The notes: a model not told the origin generated them from the letters alone. A stretch of 15,591 nucleotides of DNA from CAMXAS01 sp964442435 (GCA_964442435.1 CAYTZG010000028.1:1-15591); one strand, 5' to 3'; counted from the stretch's first letter, positions 6,114-14,320 are shown. Numbers and translations are program-made.

Positions 6114-7523
6114 ATGAAGGGCTTTTTGAAACGTCCGTGGGTGCGGGTCGCCTTGGCTTATTTGGCGGGCATAGCCGTATTGTTCGTGTTCATGCGGTTG
6201 GAAATGCCCAAATACCTGTCTTTGCTGCAGCTTTTCATTCTGATTTTCGTATTGGACGCCATCGGCTTCTGTTGCTGGCGGCCGTGGGTGCGTGCCCGCT
6301 CCGGTAAATGGGTACGCGGTCTGCTGTATGCGGTGCATTTTTTGCCCGCCTTGTTGCTGTTGGCCTTTTTCATCGGGCTGACCCAACGGAATGTGAGCCT
6401 GTGGACGCCGTTTTGGCGCACCTACGGGCTTGGTATCGTCGTGCTCCTGCTGTTGCCGCATTTGGTCATGGCGGTTGTGTATATCGTTTGGAAGTGCGGC
6501 TACGGCATCGCCCGTCTGTGCAAGGCGGAGGCGTTTGCCGCACGTTGGATGCGGCTCCGGCACGGCGCGGCCATGGGCGTGGCGGGGCTGAGTTTCATCG
6601 TGATGCTTTACGGCGTGTTGTTCGGCGCGTTCGACCTGCAGGTGCTACGGGTGCCGTTGCGGATGGAGGCCTCGGAAACAGCGGTTGCCGCCTCGGCGGA
6701 ACGCGCGGCGGCCGACCGTCTGCCGGCGGGCCTGGCCGGCTACCGTATCGCGCAGATTTCGGATTTCCATATCGGGAGTTTTGTCGGCACGGGCTTTGTG
6801 GAAAAGGTCGTGCGGGAGGTCATGGCCCTGAAGCCCGACCTCATTGTCTTTACCGGCGACATCGTCAATTTCGGTACGGCGGAACTGTTGCCCCACGCGG
6901 CCGCCTTGTCGGGCCTGCACGCACGCGACGGGGTCTATGCCGTGATGGGCAACCACGACTACGGCGACTATGTGGGCTGGGATTCGCCCGAGGCCAAGGC
7001 CGCGAACCTGCAGCTGCTTAAAGATACCTACGCCCGCATGGGCTGGCGGTTGCTCGACAACCGTTCGCTTTGGATCGTGCACGGCGGCGACAGCCTGCGT
7101 CTGGTGGGCGTGGAGAACTGGGGCGGCGGGCTCCGTTTCCCCAAGTACGGCGATTTGGACGCGGCCTTGGCCGAAACGGCTTGCGCCATCGACACGGCGG
7201 CCGCGCGTTCGGATTTCCGCCGCGCCGATTACCCTCATGTCTATACGGTCTTGCTCTCGCACGACCCTTCGCATTTCGACAGCATCGTCGCCCCGCGTTA
7301 TCCGCAAGTGGATTTGTGCCTGTCTGGTCATACGCACGGTATGCAGTTGGGCGTCCGTATCGGCGGCAAGGACTATACGGCCGCGCACCGGATGTATCGG
7401 CATGATGCGGGTATGTATATACTTGAAGACGGGCGGCGGCTCTACGTCAACACGGGCGTCGGCTTCAACGGGGCGCCTTTCCGTGTCGGCATCCGTCCGC
7501 GCGTTATAGGGCTGGAACTGTAA
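6114..7523 (+). CDS. Membrane-anchored calcineurin-like metallophosphoesterase
   Basis: The 469 residues combine an N-terminal membrane part with a YaeI-type (COG1408-like) metallophosphoesterase domain. Hydrophobic helices lie near 11-28, 34-52, 69-89, 104-126 and 152-173. Metal-binding motifs follow in order: Asp217-x-His219 (QISDFHIG), Gly-Asp249 (FTGDIVNFG), Asn280-His281-Asp (MGNHDYGD), His383 (LLSHDP) and GHTHGMQ with His406 and His408. All the residues for a two-metal centre are present, so the enzyme should be active on a phosphate ester. The substrate is unknown; relatives act on lipid A precursors or phospholipids. It is the last gene of the array, 14 bp after tonB, and has the only SD-like leader there (GGGACGGG before ATG). 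Its end overlaps the convergent recF by 20 bp. Confidence 0.88.
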   Translation: MKGFLKRPWVRVALAYLAGIAVLFVFMRLEMPKYLSLLQLFILIFVLDAIGFCCWRPWVRARSGKWVRGLLYAVHFLPALLLLAFFIGLTQRNVSLWTPFWRTYGLGIVVLLLLPHLVMAVVYIVWKCGYGIARLCKAEAFAARWMRLRHGAAMGVAGLSFIVMLYGVLFGAFDLQVLRVPLRMEASETAVAASAERAAADRLPAGLAGYRIAQISDFHIGSFVGTGFVEKVVREVMALKPDLIVFTGDIVNFGTAELLPHAAALSGLHARDGVYAVMGNHDYGDYVGWDSPEAKAANLQLLKDTYARMGWRLLDNRSLWIVHGGDSLRLVGVENWGGGLRFPKYGDLDAALAETACAIDTAAARSDFRRADYPHVYTVLLSHDPSHFDSIVAPRYPQVDLCLSGHTHGMQLGVRIGGKDYTAAHRMYRHDAGMYILEDGRRLYVNTGVGFNGAPFRVGIRPRVIGLEL

Positions 7524-8583
7524 ACAGCCGGTGTTCTATCGGATGCAGTTCGAAAATCTTGGCCACCCGCGTGGGGTCGGTATCGCTGATAAAGACCTGG
7601 CCGAAATTGTCTTCGCCCACGACTTTCAGCAGTTTGTAAACCCGGTTCTTGTCCAGCTTATCGAACACGTCGTCCAACAGCAGAATCGGATTGAGGCCTT
7701 TCTGTTCCGTCATATATTCCCATTGCGCGAGCCGCAGGGAGAGTAAAAAGGATTTTTGTTGACCTTGGGAGCCCACTTTCTTGAGGGCGTAGCCGTCCAG
7801 CGTCAGGTGCAGGTCGTCGCGGTGGATGCCCACCGATGTATATTGCAGGATGCGGTCTTTCTCGGCCGCGGCCGTCAATGCGGCCTTGTAGTTTTCGGGG
7901 GTGCCCACCGTGCTGCGGTATTGCATACCGGGCTTTTCGGCTTCTTCGGCTATGTCGTTGAAATATTTTTGGAAATAGGGTTGCAGGGCCTCTATGAACG
8001 CCAGCCGTTCGTGCAGGATGGCGGTGCCCCGTTCGGCAAGTTGCGTGTCGAGGATATCCAGCAGCGCGGCGTCTATCAGATGCTGTTTGAGCAGGTGGTT
8101 CCGCTGTTCCAGCGCATGGTTGTAGGCGATGAGGTGGTCAAGGTAGGCATGGCTGAACTGCGCGATGACGCTGTCTAAGAACCGCCGTCTGTAGTCGGCC
8201 GTGCCGTAAACGAGTTCTTGATCCTGCGGCGCAATCATGATGAGCGGGATGCGCCCGATGTGTTCCGACAGCCGGTCGTATTCCTTCTGGTCTATTTTAA
8301 GCACCTTGCGGCCGCCCCGCCGGTAGGTGCAGTGTACCTGAAACGTGTCGTCGGCATGGCGGTAGGTGCCGTGTATGGCAAAGAAGTCGTCGCCGTGCCG
8401 GATGTTCTGCGCGTCGATGTTGTTGAAGTAGCTTTTGGAAAACGACAGGTAGTGGATGGCGTCGAGCAGATTGGTCTTGCCGCTGCCGTTGTCGCCCACA
8501 AAGCAGTTCAATTTCGGGCAGAACGTCAGTTCGGCCTCGCGGTAGTTCTTGAAAGACGCAAGCGTCAGGCGGCTCAGGTACAT
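7504..8583 (-). CDS. recF: DNA replication and repair protein RecF
   Basis: RecF is an ABC-type ATPase that helps load RecA at single-strand gaps with RecO and RecR. Starting at the ATG at 8583 (MYLSRLTLASFKNYREAEL) gives 359 residues, the normal size. An upstream in-frame start at 8649 would add 22 unrelated residues and sit inside ispH. Walker A is GDNGSGKT (30-37), the ABC signature VGSQGQQKS (270-278) and Walker B ILLLDD (300-305), followed by the D-loop region VFDKLD. The start overlaps the ispH stop by 10 bp, which implies translational coupling. Here recF is not next to dnaA/dnaN but third in an mtaB-ispH-recF operon. The 3' end overlaps the plus-strand phosphoesterase gene by 20 bp. 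Confidence 0.96.
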   Translation of the reverse strand: MYLSRLTLASFKNYREAELTFCPKLNCFVGDNGSGKTNLLDAIHYLSFSKSYFNNIDAQNIRHGDDFFAIHGTYRHADDTFQVHCTYRRGGRKVLKIDQKEYDRLSEHIGRIPLIMIAPQDQELVYGTADYRRRFLDSVIAQFSHAYLDHLIAYNHALEQRNHLLKQHLIDAALLDILDTQLAERGTAILHERLAFIEALQPYFQKYFNDIAEEAEKPGMQYRSTVGTPENYKAALTAAAEKDRILQYTSVGIHRDDLHLTLDGYALKKVGSQGQQKSFLLSLRLAQWEYMTEQKGLNPILLLDDVFDKLDKNRVYKLLKVVGEDNFGQVFISDTDPTRVAKIFELHPIEHRLFTVPAL

Positions 8584-9452
8584 GGCAGTTGTTTTATCGT
8601 TTCGGCCACCGACTCCATGAGCCACATGGGCGTGGACGTGGCGCCGCATACGCCCACCGAACGGAAGCCGCCGGAAATAAAAGCCTCGCGGTCCAACTCC
8701 CCGGGGTCGGTAATGAAGAACGTATGCGGGTTATGGGTTTTGCAAATCTCGTACAGGTATTGGCCGTTGGAGCTCTTTTTGTCGCTTACGAAAACCAGCG
8801 CGTCGTGCGCCTGGGCGAACTGTTTGAGCTTGCCGGCACGGGCGCTCATGCTTTTGCAGATGCTGTTCACCATGTCGAACGTGCCGCCTTCCGCCTCGCA
8901 ACGGCGGCGGATATAGTCGGCCAATTTCAGATAGTCGCCCTCGTTCATCGTCGTTTGCGAATAGAGGCGCGTGGGCCGGTCGTAGCGGAGCGGCACGGCG
9001 TCTTCGAAGCGGCTGATGACGATGGCGCGGTTGCCGGTCTGACCGTTCAGCCCGCGCACTTCGGCATGGCCGGCCTTGCCGTAAATCAGCACCTGGCCGT
9101 TCTGTGCCGCCACTTCGGCATAGCCTTTCTTGATGCGTTCCTGCAATTTGAGCACCATCGGACATGTGGCGTCGATAAGTTCGATGCGGTTGGCCTCGGC
9201 GATGCGGTAGGTTTCGGGCGGCTCGCCGTGCGCCCGTATCAGCACCTTCACGTCGTGCAGGTTGCGGAAAGCCTCGTCGTCAATCACCTTGAGGCCGAGG
9301 GCGGACAGACGTTCCACCTCGCGGCTGTTGTGAACGATATGCCCAAGGCAATACAGACCGTCCGGCAGGCTGCCGAGCCGTTCTTCGGCGGCCTTGATGG
9401 CCGAGGTGACGCCGAAGCAGAAACCCGATTGTTCGTCTATCGTTACTTGCAT
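8574..9452 (-). CDS. ispH: 4-hydroxy-3-methylbut-2-enyl diphosphate reductase
   Basis: IspH carries out the last step of the MEP pathway, reducing HMBPP to isopentenyl and dimethylallyl diphosphate in the cytoplasm with a [4Fe-4S] cluster. The 292 residues keep the three cluster cysteines, Cys12 (GFCFGV), Cys97 (DATCP) and Cys199 (NSICKS). Substrate-binding positions are also kept: His41 in GHIVHN, His129/Glu131 in GHAEVRG, Thr167/168 in QTTMN, Ser227-Ser-Asn229, and Ser273 in GATSTP. The usual EGTxG after GHxEV is RGLNG, as in Bacteroides relatives, so it is probably still active. mtaB ends 4 bp upstream and recF overlaps the 3' end. Confidence 0.96.
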   Translation of the reverse strand: MQVTIDEQSGFCFGVTSAIKAAEERLGSLPDGLYCLGHIVHNSREVERLSALGLKVIDDEAFRNLHDVKVLIRAHGEPPETYRIAEANRIELIDATCPMVLKLQERIKKGYAEVAAQNGQVLIYGKAGHAEVRGLNGQTGNRAIVISRFEDAVPLRYDRPTRLYSQTTMNEGDYLKLADYIRRRCEAEGGTFDMVNSICKSMSARAGKLKQFAQAHDALVFVSDKKSSNGQYLYEICKTHNPHTFFITDPGELDREAFISGGFRSVGVCGATSTPMWLMESVAETIKQLPCT

Positions 9453-9456
9453 GGCG

Positions 9457-10743
9457 TTAGTTTGTGGTTTGAACCGTCATGATGCGGTCTTTGTCGGGGT
9501 GCAGGTAGGACGTGGCCAAGCGGACGGTCTCCAGCGTATTGATTTTGGCGGTATCGTAGGGGGCGGCCACGCGCAGGTAGTTTTCGGTGTAGCCCAACAT
9601 TTCGTTTCCCAGCCGCTCGGACTCCCACAGCACGACGGCGGATTGGCCCGCAAAGCGTTCGTAGAAGGCGGCCTTCTTGGCGTCCGACAGCCGGTGAAGC
9701 CGGCGGCTGCGCTCCTCCTTCTCAGCGGGCGCGTAGGCGTTGGCCATGCGGTAGGCCGCGGCCTCAGGACGGGCCGAATACGAAAACACGTGCAGGGCCG
9801 AAATCGGCAGCGATTCAATGAAACGGTAGCCGTCTTCGAAGTCGGCCGCGGTTTCGGTCGGAAAGCCCGCGATGACGTCGGCCGCGATAAAGGCGTGGGG
9901 CAGGTTTCGGCGTATCTCCTCCACCTTGCGCGCAAAGAAAGCCGTATCGTAGCGGCGGCGCATGGCGTGGAGCACGGCGTCCGAACCGGCCTGCAACGGA
10001 ATATGGAAGTGCGGCATGAGTTTGGGTTCGGCGGCCACGAGGTCGATGATTTCGCTGTCGAGCAAGTCCGGCTCAATGGAGGACAGACGCCAGCGCACGA
10101 TGCCGTCGATACGCAGCAAGGCCTGCAGCAAATCGGCGAACCGCTCGCCGTTCTTGCGGCCGAAATCGCCGATGTTGACGCCGGTAAAGACCACTTCCTT
10201 GTAGCCCTCGGCCGCTATGCGGCCGGCCGCTTCCACGGTCTGCGCGATGCCGGCGCTGCGGCTGCGGCCGCGCGCGTAAGGGATGGCGCAGTAAGAACAG
10301 AAGTTGTCGCAACCGTCCTGTACCTTGAAAAACGAGCGCGTGCGTCCGATGGCGGAATGAATAGGCGTAAAGCCCGCCTCCGCCTGCGCGTCGGGGCGCG
10401 CGGCCGCCCGCCGGCTTATCATGTCGATGAGCTGCGTCTTGTCGGCCGTGCCCAAAACATAGGTCACGCCCGCCATCGCGCGGATTTCTTCGCCGCGCAG
10501 TTCGGCGAAACAGCCGGTTACCGCGATTTCGGCCTGCGGCTGCCGGCGATGGACGCGGTGGATGAATTGGCGGCATTTCTTTTCGGCGTCGGCCGTCACC
10601 GTGCAGGTGTTGATGACGTAGAGGTCGGCCGCCTCATCGGTTGGTACAATCGTGTAGCCGGCCTGTTCGAAGCGTTTGGCCAAGGCCGAACTTTCGGCGA
10701 AATTGAGCTTGCAGCCCAACGTATGGAAGGCGATTTTTTTCAA
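9457..10743 (-). CDS. mtaB: tRNA (N6-threonylcarbamoyladenosine37-C2) methylthiotransferase MtaB
   Basis: This is a radical-SAM enzyme that adds a methylthio group to t6A37 in tRNAs reading ANN codons. The 428 residues hold the N-terminal MTTase domain with cluster cysteines Cys11 (TLGCKLN), Cys47 (NTCTVT) and Cys78 (TGCFAE). The SAM cluster Cys145, Cys149 and Cys152 is in DGCDNFCSYCAIPYARG, and a short TRAM-like tail ends the protein. TLGCKLN rather than the TxGCQMN form, and CxxxCxxC with IPYARG, point to MtaB over MiaB or RimO. The start is TTG at 10743. An in-frame TAG lies two codons upstream, and no ATG or GTG lies between that stop and the conserved motif. It is first of the mtaB-ispH-recF operon and appears to be leaderless. 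Confidence 0.93.
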   Translation of the reverse strand: MKKIAFHTLGCKLNFAESSALAKRFEQAGYTIVPTDEAADLYVINTCTVTADAEKKCRQFIHRVHRRQPQAEIAVTGCFAELRGEEIRAMAGVTYVLGTADKTQLIDMISRRAAARPDAQAEAGFTPIHSAIGRTRSFFKVQDGCDNFCSYCAIPYARGRSRSAGIAQTVEAAGRIAAEGYKEVVFTGVNIGDFGRKNGERFADLLQALLRIDGIVRWRLSSIEPDLLDSEIIDLVAAEPKLMPHFHIPLQAGSDAVLHAMRRRYDTAFFARKVEEIRRNLPHAFIAADVIAGFPTETAADFEDGYRFIESLPISALHVFSYSARPEAAAYRMANAYAPAEKEERSRRLHRLSDAKKAAFYERFAGQSAVVLWESERLGNEMLGYTENYLRVAAPYDTAKINTLETVRLATSYLHPDKDRIMTVQTTN

Positions 10744-10749
10744 AGCCTA

Positions 10750-10782
10750 CAAAGATAGTATTTTCCATGTAAAATGCGTAAA
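10750..10782 (-). promoter_or_regulatory. Promoter of the mtaB-ispH-recF operon
   Basis: On the minus strand TATCTTTG (10757-10750) matches TAnnTTTG, and TTTA (10782-10779) lies 21 nt upstream as a -33 box (three of four bases). Transcription would begin within about 4-7 nt of the -7 element, which is where the TTG start (10743) lies. The mtaB message therefore has a leader of roughly 0-3 nt. Confidence 0.6.
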
Positions 10783-10786
10783 CTTG
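10779..10786 (+). promoter_or_regulatory. Possible -7 element for rlmB (TAAACTTG)
   Basis: TAAACTTG differs from TAnnTTTG at one base and would start transcription 12-15 nt before the rlmB ATG. No matching -33 box is evident. It occupies the same bases as the minus-strand -33 of mtaB, so polymerase could not use both promoters at once. Confidence 0.3.
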
Positions 10787-10804
10787 CAAATTGAAATTAC
10801 GCTT

Positions 10805-11560
10805 ATGAAAGAAACGAGGGATAGGCGCGTCGTCTATGGCTTGCGCCCGGTTATGGAAGCCGTCAGAAGCGGCAAGGATATTGAAAAGATATTGGTGCAG
10901 AAGGGCTTGAAGGGCGAGTTGGCGCAGGAACTCATGAACGCGGTGCGCGAACGGGCCTGCCCTGTGCAATACCTGCCGGCCGAAGCCTTGCAACGGCTGT
11001 TTCCGCAGGCCAACCACCAGGGTGTGGCCGCCTATATCTCGCCCGTGCCGTTTCAGTCTATCGACAATGTGTTGCCGCAGGTGTACGAGGCCGGCCGCGT
11101 GCCGCTCGTGCTGATTTTCGACCGCATCACCGACGTGCGTAATTTCGGCGCCATGGTGCGCACGGCCGACGGGGCGGGGGTGGATGCCGTCATCATTCCG
11201 GCGCATCACGCGGCGGCCATGAACGAAGACGCGCTCAAGGCTTCGGCCGGCGCGTTGCTCACGGTACCGGTCTGCCGCGAAGCCAATCTCAAGACGGCCA
11301 TCCATTTCTTAAAGGCTTCCGGCCTTAAAATCGTGGCGGTGACCGAAAAAGGCAGCACGCCCTATACCGAAATATCCTATAAGGAACCGACGGCCTTTAT
11401 CTTGGGCTCGGAAGAAGACGGGGTCAGTCCCGAATTCCTCAAACTCAGCGATGCGCGCGCCCGCATTCCGATGGCGGGTCAAATCGAATCGCTCAACGTC
11501 TCGGTGGCCAACGGCATTCTGCTCTACGAGGCCTTGCGTCAGCGTTCCGAAACGCTTTGA
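10805..11560 (+). CDS. rlmB: TrmH/SpoU family rRNA 2'-O-methyltransferase (RlmB-like)
   Basis: This SPOUT methyltransferase probably methylates the ribose of a guanosine in 23S rRNA (G2251 in E. coli for RlmB). The 251 residues begin with the substrate-binding domain (VVYGLRPVMEAV through HQGVAAYISP). The knotted catalytic domain carries motif 1 DRITDVRNFGAMVRTADGAG, motif 2 FILGSEEDGVSP and motif 3 IPMAGQIESLNVSVANGILL. The ATG at 10805 gives the usual family beginning. An earlier ATG at 10676 would add 43 residues read through mtaB coding sequence and the intergenic promoters. The exact target nucleotide cannot be read from the sequence. The 3' end overlaps the convergent membrane protein gene by 22 bp. 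Confidence 0.93.
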   Translation: MKETRDRRVVYGLRPVMEAVRSGKDIEKILVQKGLKGELAQELMNAVRERACPVQYLPAEALQRLFPQANHQGVAAYISPVPFQSIDNVLPQVYEAGRVPLVLIFDRITDVRNFGAMVRTADGAGVDAVIIPAHHAAAMNEDALKASAGALLTVPVCREANLKTAIHFLKASGLKIVAVTEKGSTPYTEISYKEPTAFILGSEEDGVSPEFLKLSDARARIPMAGQIESLNVSVANGILLYEALRQRSETL

Positions 11561-14277
11561 CGGAATTTCTCGGAGTTCGCGGCCATGCCGGCTTCGGTCT
11601 GAAGGCCGTTGTGTATCGCGATTTCGCTGATGCCACCGATATAGAGTGACTGGCCGGCCTGTGAACCGATGTAAAACAGGTCGGAACCGGGGCGGTAGGG
11701 CTTATCCAAAGGAATGCGGCCGTAGAAAATCATATTGACGTAGAGGTCTATGGCGTTCGGCATAAAGTTAAAGACGACATAGTTCCATCCGGGTGCCGGT
11801 ATTTGGAACAAGCGTTGGGTCGGCCCGCAGGCAATGCCATAGAGATTCGTATAGTTTTCTTCGTTCACGTTGAACAGACCGAAACCGCTCGTGTCGGTAT
11901 ATTGGCTGAATACCGTACCGCGCGCGTAGTGTTGCGGCGTGGAGAAAAACAGCAGTTCCAACGAAAATGTCTGCCCTTCTTTCAACGATAGCGGCAGGCC
12001 TTTGGCGTCTTGGATGCGGCGTTCATAGCCCGCGGGGGCATCGGTATATTTACGGTACAACAAGGGCTGTTCGTCCATTCGGCTCAGGATGGCGGTTTCC
12101 GGCAGCCGGTAAGGGCGTGGCATCAAAGCCGAGAAGGACTTGCCCTCGGGTTTACGGCTTTGGGTATCGACCACGTAGCGTGCGGCCAACAAGGCGCGTA
12201 AGTCTTGCCATTGCGAATAATAGAAAGCGTTTCCGTCCAAAAAGACCGTGAAGTTGGAATCGCGGAGCGTCTGTTTGGCCCGTTCGTAATCGGCCAGCGT
12301 GTTCAAATCCAAAAAGCCCGGATTGAAGGCCGACCGCAACAGCGGTTTGTCGAAATAGAAACTTTGGAATTTATTGCTTGTCAGCACCCATACCTTGTCG
12401 GTCTTGCGCGTGTATTGCTGGATAAAGGTCTTGTTCTCGAAAATGCGGGGCTTGTCTTCCGGTGGCGTGTTGCCATGGTAGGGTAGGGTCAGTTGGTGCA
12501 GGGTTTTGGCGGCGGCCAAACTTTCGGGCACGGCCGCCCCAAGCGTCAGCAACCCGAGGGCGCAAGGTAGCCAAAGGCGGTAAACCCGTTTCTCCCGAAT
12601 CTGACGCCACAGCCCGTCGGTCAGCAGGATGCCGAGCATCATCGCGTAGAGGGCCGGTTGGAACAGGTTGCTGTGATAGCTTCTGGACTTGAAGTAAACG
12701 AACAGCCCGAAGCCCAAGATACTGAGCAGGAAGATGGCGGCGGATAGCGGCGTAACGCGGCGTCGGTAAAAGGCCGCAAGGCTGTAAGCCAATCCTATGC
12801 AGAGAACCAGCACCACGAGAATCCAAGGATGGCAGGCTTGCATCGGCAGTGTGTAGAAGCCGATTTTGCCAAAGACGGCGGCCGTGCGGAAAAGTAGGCC
12901 GTAGTCGGGCCAGGCACCGTAGGCCAAGTACATGATAAGCGCAAACATGCCGAACGACACGAGGAGGCCGCCTGCCCATACGGCCATATGGCGCAGTTCC
13001 GTTTTCCACGCGATACGCGGTTGGGCGTTGTTCGTCCAAAAGTCACGGAACAGCACGAACAACAGCCAGGCCATGCAACTGATGAGGCCGAAATCGGGGC
13101 ACCAGATGATGCCGAGCGGCAACAGCACGGCCGCTCCGTAATAGGCCGTGGCCCGGAGGCCGGCGCGGCTTTGGCAGTATAAGGTGGCCGCCAGTAGCGT
13201 AAAGGCGGGGCAGAGCCAGCGGATAGGCGCATTGGCAAAGTAGGAATCGAAGGTATGGCGGCCTAAAAGCGCGTCATGCAGGTAGTTGGTCAGATAGCCG
13301 AAAAACAGTAGCGCCAACAGCCCCAAGGCGGCGATGAGGCGGCTGCGGGAAAAACGGTTCAGGAAACAGGCCCAGCATAAGACGCAGACGATAATGAGGA
13401 TGGCCATGACGAGCGTGAAATGGGAAATATCCAGGCCGATGAGTTTGAATACGGGCGCGAGGAACAGCGGGTAGCCGCCGTAGGTGTTCGATACGCCGTC
13501 TATCAGTACCGGGCTGCCGGCCATCGTTTGGGTTTGGGAATAATAGACGGCATTGAGGTCGAATTGTCCCTGCCACGCGTCGGGGAACGCATAGTGGTGC
13601 ATATGGAAGATGGTAACGAGCAGCCATAGCGCCAAGAGGTTGACGGCCATGCCGAGCGAGAAGTCGGTGTACTTGTAAACGTTCGGTTTAAGTCGGCTCA
13701 GGCCGAAAAACAGGCCGAGGATGGCCGGTATGAACGCGAGGTACAGCAACGGTTTTTGAGCAACGAGCAGCGGTGCGCAAAAAACCTTGAACGTTGTGGG
13801 ATGAAAGTCGGTGGAGGACAGTTTGGCACCTTCGAATGGATTGGGTTGATGCAGCGTGAAGAAGCCCATCAGCAACAGGCCTAAACACGAAATATATATA
13901 ATTGCGGTAGAGGCGGCCGGTTTCGACAGCAGGCGTTCAAGCGCGCCGTGTGCGCAGAGATGGTAGAGGCCGAGGAGCGAGAGCGGGAAATACAACAGCC
14001 CGATGTTGTAGAGCAGGCTTTCCAAGGGCTCCGGCTTGACGTCCCGTAGCATATGTTCGGGCAACAGCGTCTTGGCCAGGTCCATCAGGGGGGCGAGGTC
14101 GGGATGGTAAAACCGGTGGCAGAGTAGCGCGATGACGTAGAAACCGAGGGCGGACAGCAGGACGCACAGCATCAGACGGGCCGTTTCGGCGAGGATATGC
14201 TGGCGTTCGGCCGGCGTGGAAAGTAACTGCGGGGCTTTGGCCGGCGCGGCTTGCTTGGGGGATTTGGGCTTGCTCAT
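11539..14277 (-). CDS. Polytopic membrane protein (GT-C-like) with C-terminal LamG-type domain
   Basis: The 912 residues begin with a short basic, Pro/Ala-rich head. About 14-15 hydrophobic helices follow (near 31-53, 88-108, 121-141, 175-194, 207-226, 283-305, 312-330, 352-368, 377-392, 395-411, 430-453, 484-503, 511-528, 536-554 and 567-590). Residues 600-760 are soluble, probably periplasmic. The end (about 765-890) looks like a concanavalin/LamG fold: FSLELLFF, then GWNYVVFNF and IDLYVNMIFYGR, then FYIGSQAG and IGGISEIAIHNG. The layout resembles GT-C glycosyltransferases that use polyprenyl-linked sugars, and the loop with YPLFLAP and SRSYHSN fits that. I cannot point to a certain catalytic DD/DE motif, so the enzyme role is inference. 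The gene stands alone, convergent with rlmB, and has no visible glycan cluster around it. Confidence 0.85.
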   Translation of the reverse strand: MSKPKSPKQAAPAKAPQLLSTPAERQHILAETARLMLCVLLSALGFYVIALLCHRFYHPDLAPLMDLAKTLLPEHMLRDVKPEPLESLLYNIGLLYFPLSLLGLYHLCAHGALERLLSKPAASTAIIYISCLGLLLMGFFTLHQPNPFEGAKLSSTDFHPTTFKVFCAPLLVAQKPLLYLAFIPAILGLFFGLSRLKPNVYKYTDFSLGMAVNLLALWLLVTIFHMHHYAFPDAWQGQFDLNAVYYSQTQTMAGSPVLIDGVSNTYGGYPLFLAPVFKLIGLDISHFTLVMAILIIVCVLCWACFLNRFSRSRLIAALGLLALLFFGYLTNYLHDALLGRHTFDSYFANAPIRWLCPAFTLLAATLYCQSRAGLRATAYYGAAVLLPLGIIWCPDFGLISCMAWLLFVLFRDFWTNNAQPRIAWKTELRHMAVWAGGLLVSFGMFALIMYLAYGAWPDYGLLFRTAAVFGKIGFYTLPMQACHPWILVVLVLCIGLAYSLAAFYRRRVTPLSAAIFLLSILGFGLFVYFKSRSYHSNLFQPALYAMMLGILLTDGLWRQIREKRVYRLWLPCALGLLTLGAAVPESLAAAKTLHQLTLPYHGNTPPEDKPRIFENKTFIQQYTRKTDKVWVLTSNKFQSFYFDKPLLRSAFNPGFLDLNTLADYERAKQTLRDSNFTVFLDGNAFYYSQWQDLRALLAARYVVDTQSRKPEGKSFSALMPRPYRLPETAILSRMDEQPLLYRKYTDAPAGYERRIQDAKGLPLSLKEGQTFSLELLFFSTPQHYARGTVFSQYTDTSGFGLFNVNEENYTNLYGIACGPTQRLFQIPAPGWNYVVFNFMPNAIDLYVNMIFYGRIPLDKPYRPGSDLFYIGSQAGQSLYIGGISEIAIHNGLQTEAGMAANSEKFRQSVSER
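11541..11556 (+). terminator. Possible hairpin at the rlmB 3' end
   Basis: AGCGTT-CCGA-AACGCT is a perfect 6-bp stem with a 4-nt loop, followed by TTGA. It lies within the last codons of rlmB and also inside the 3' end of the opposing gene. A competing TTCCG/CGGAA pairing (11545-11549/11561-11565) overlaps it. The T tract is too short for a confident intrinsic terminator. Confidence 0.25.
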
Positions 14278-14320
14278 GGCGTCAATATTTGTGATTGCCT
14301 GACTGCGGCAATATAAATCA

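Noticed and set aside
7510..7529. GGCTG/CAGCC hairpin as a shared terminator for the phosphoesterase and recF
   Set aside because: The stem is only 5 bp with no T tract on either side, too weak to call.
8584..8649. Longer recF start
   Set aside because: The extra 22 residues have no RecF similarity and lie inside ispH. MYLSRLTLASFKNYR is the normal beginning.
9394..10758. 454-residue plus-strand ORF opposite ispH/mtaB
   Set aside because: It is a shadow frame, since both minus-strand genes keep all catalytic motifs.
10676..10804. Longer rlmB start
   Set aside because: It would read through mtaB coding DNA and the intergenic promoters, and the family N-terminus begins at the ATG at 10805.
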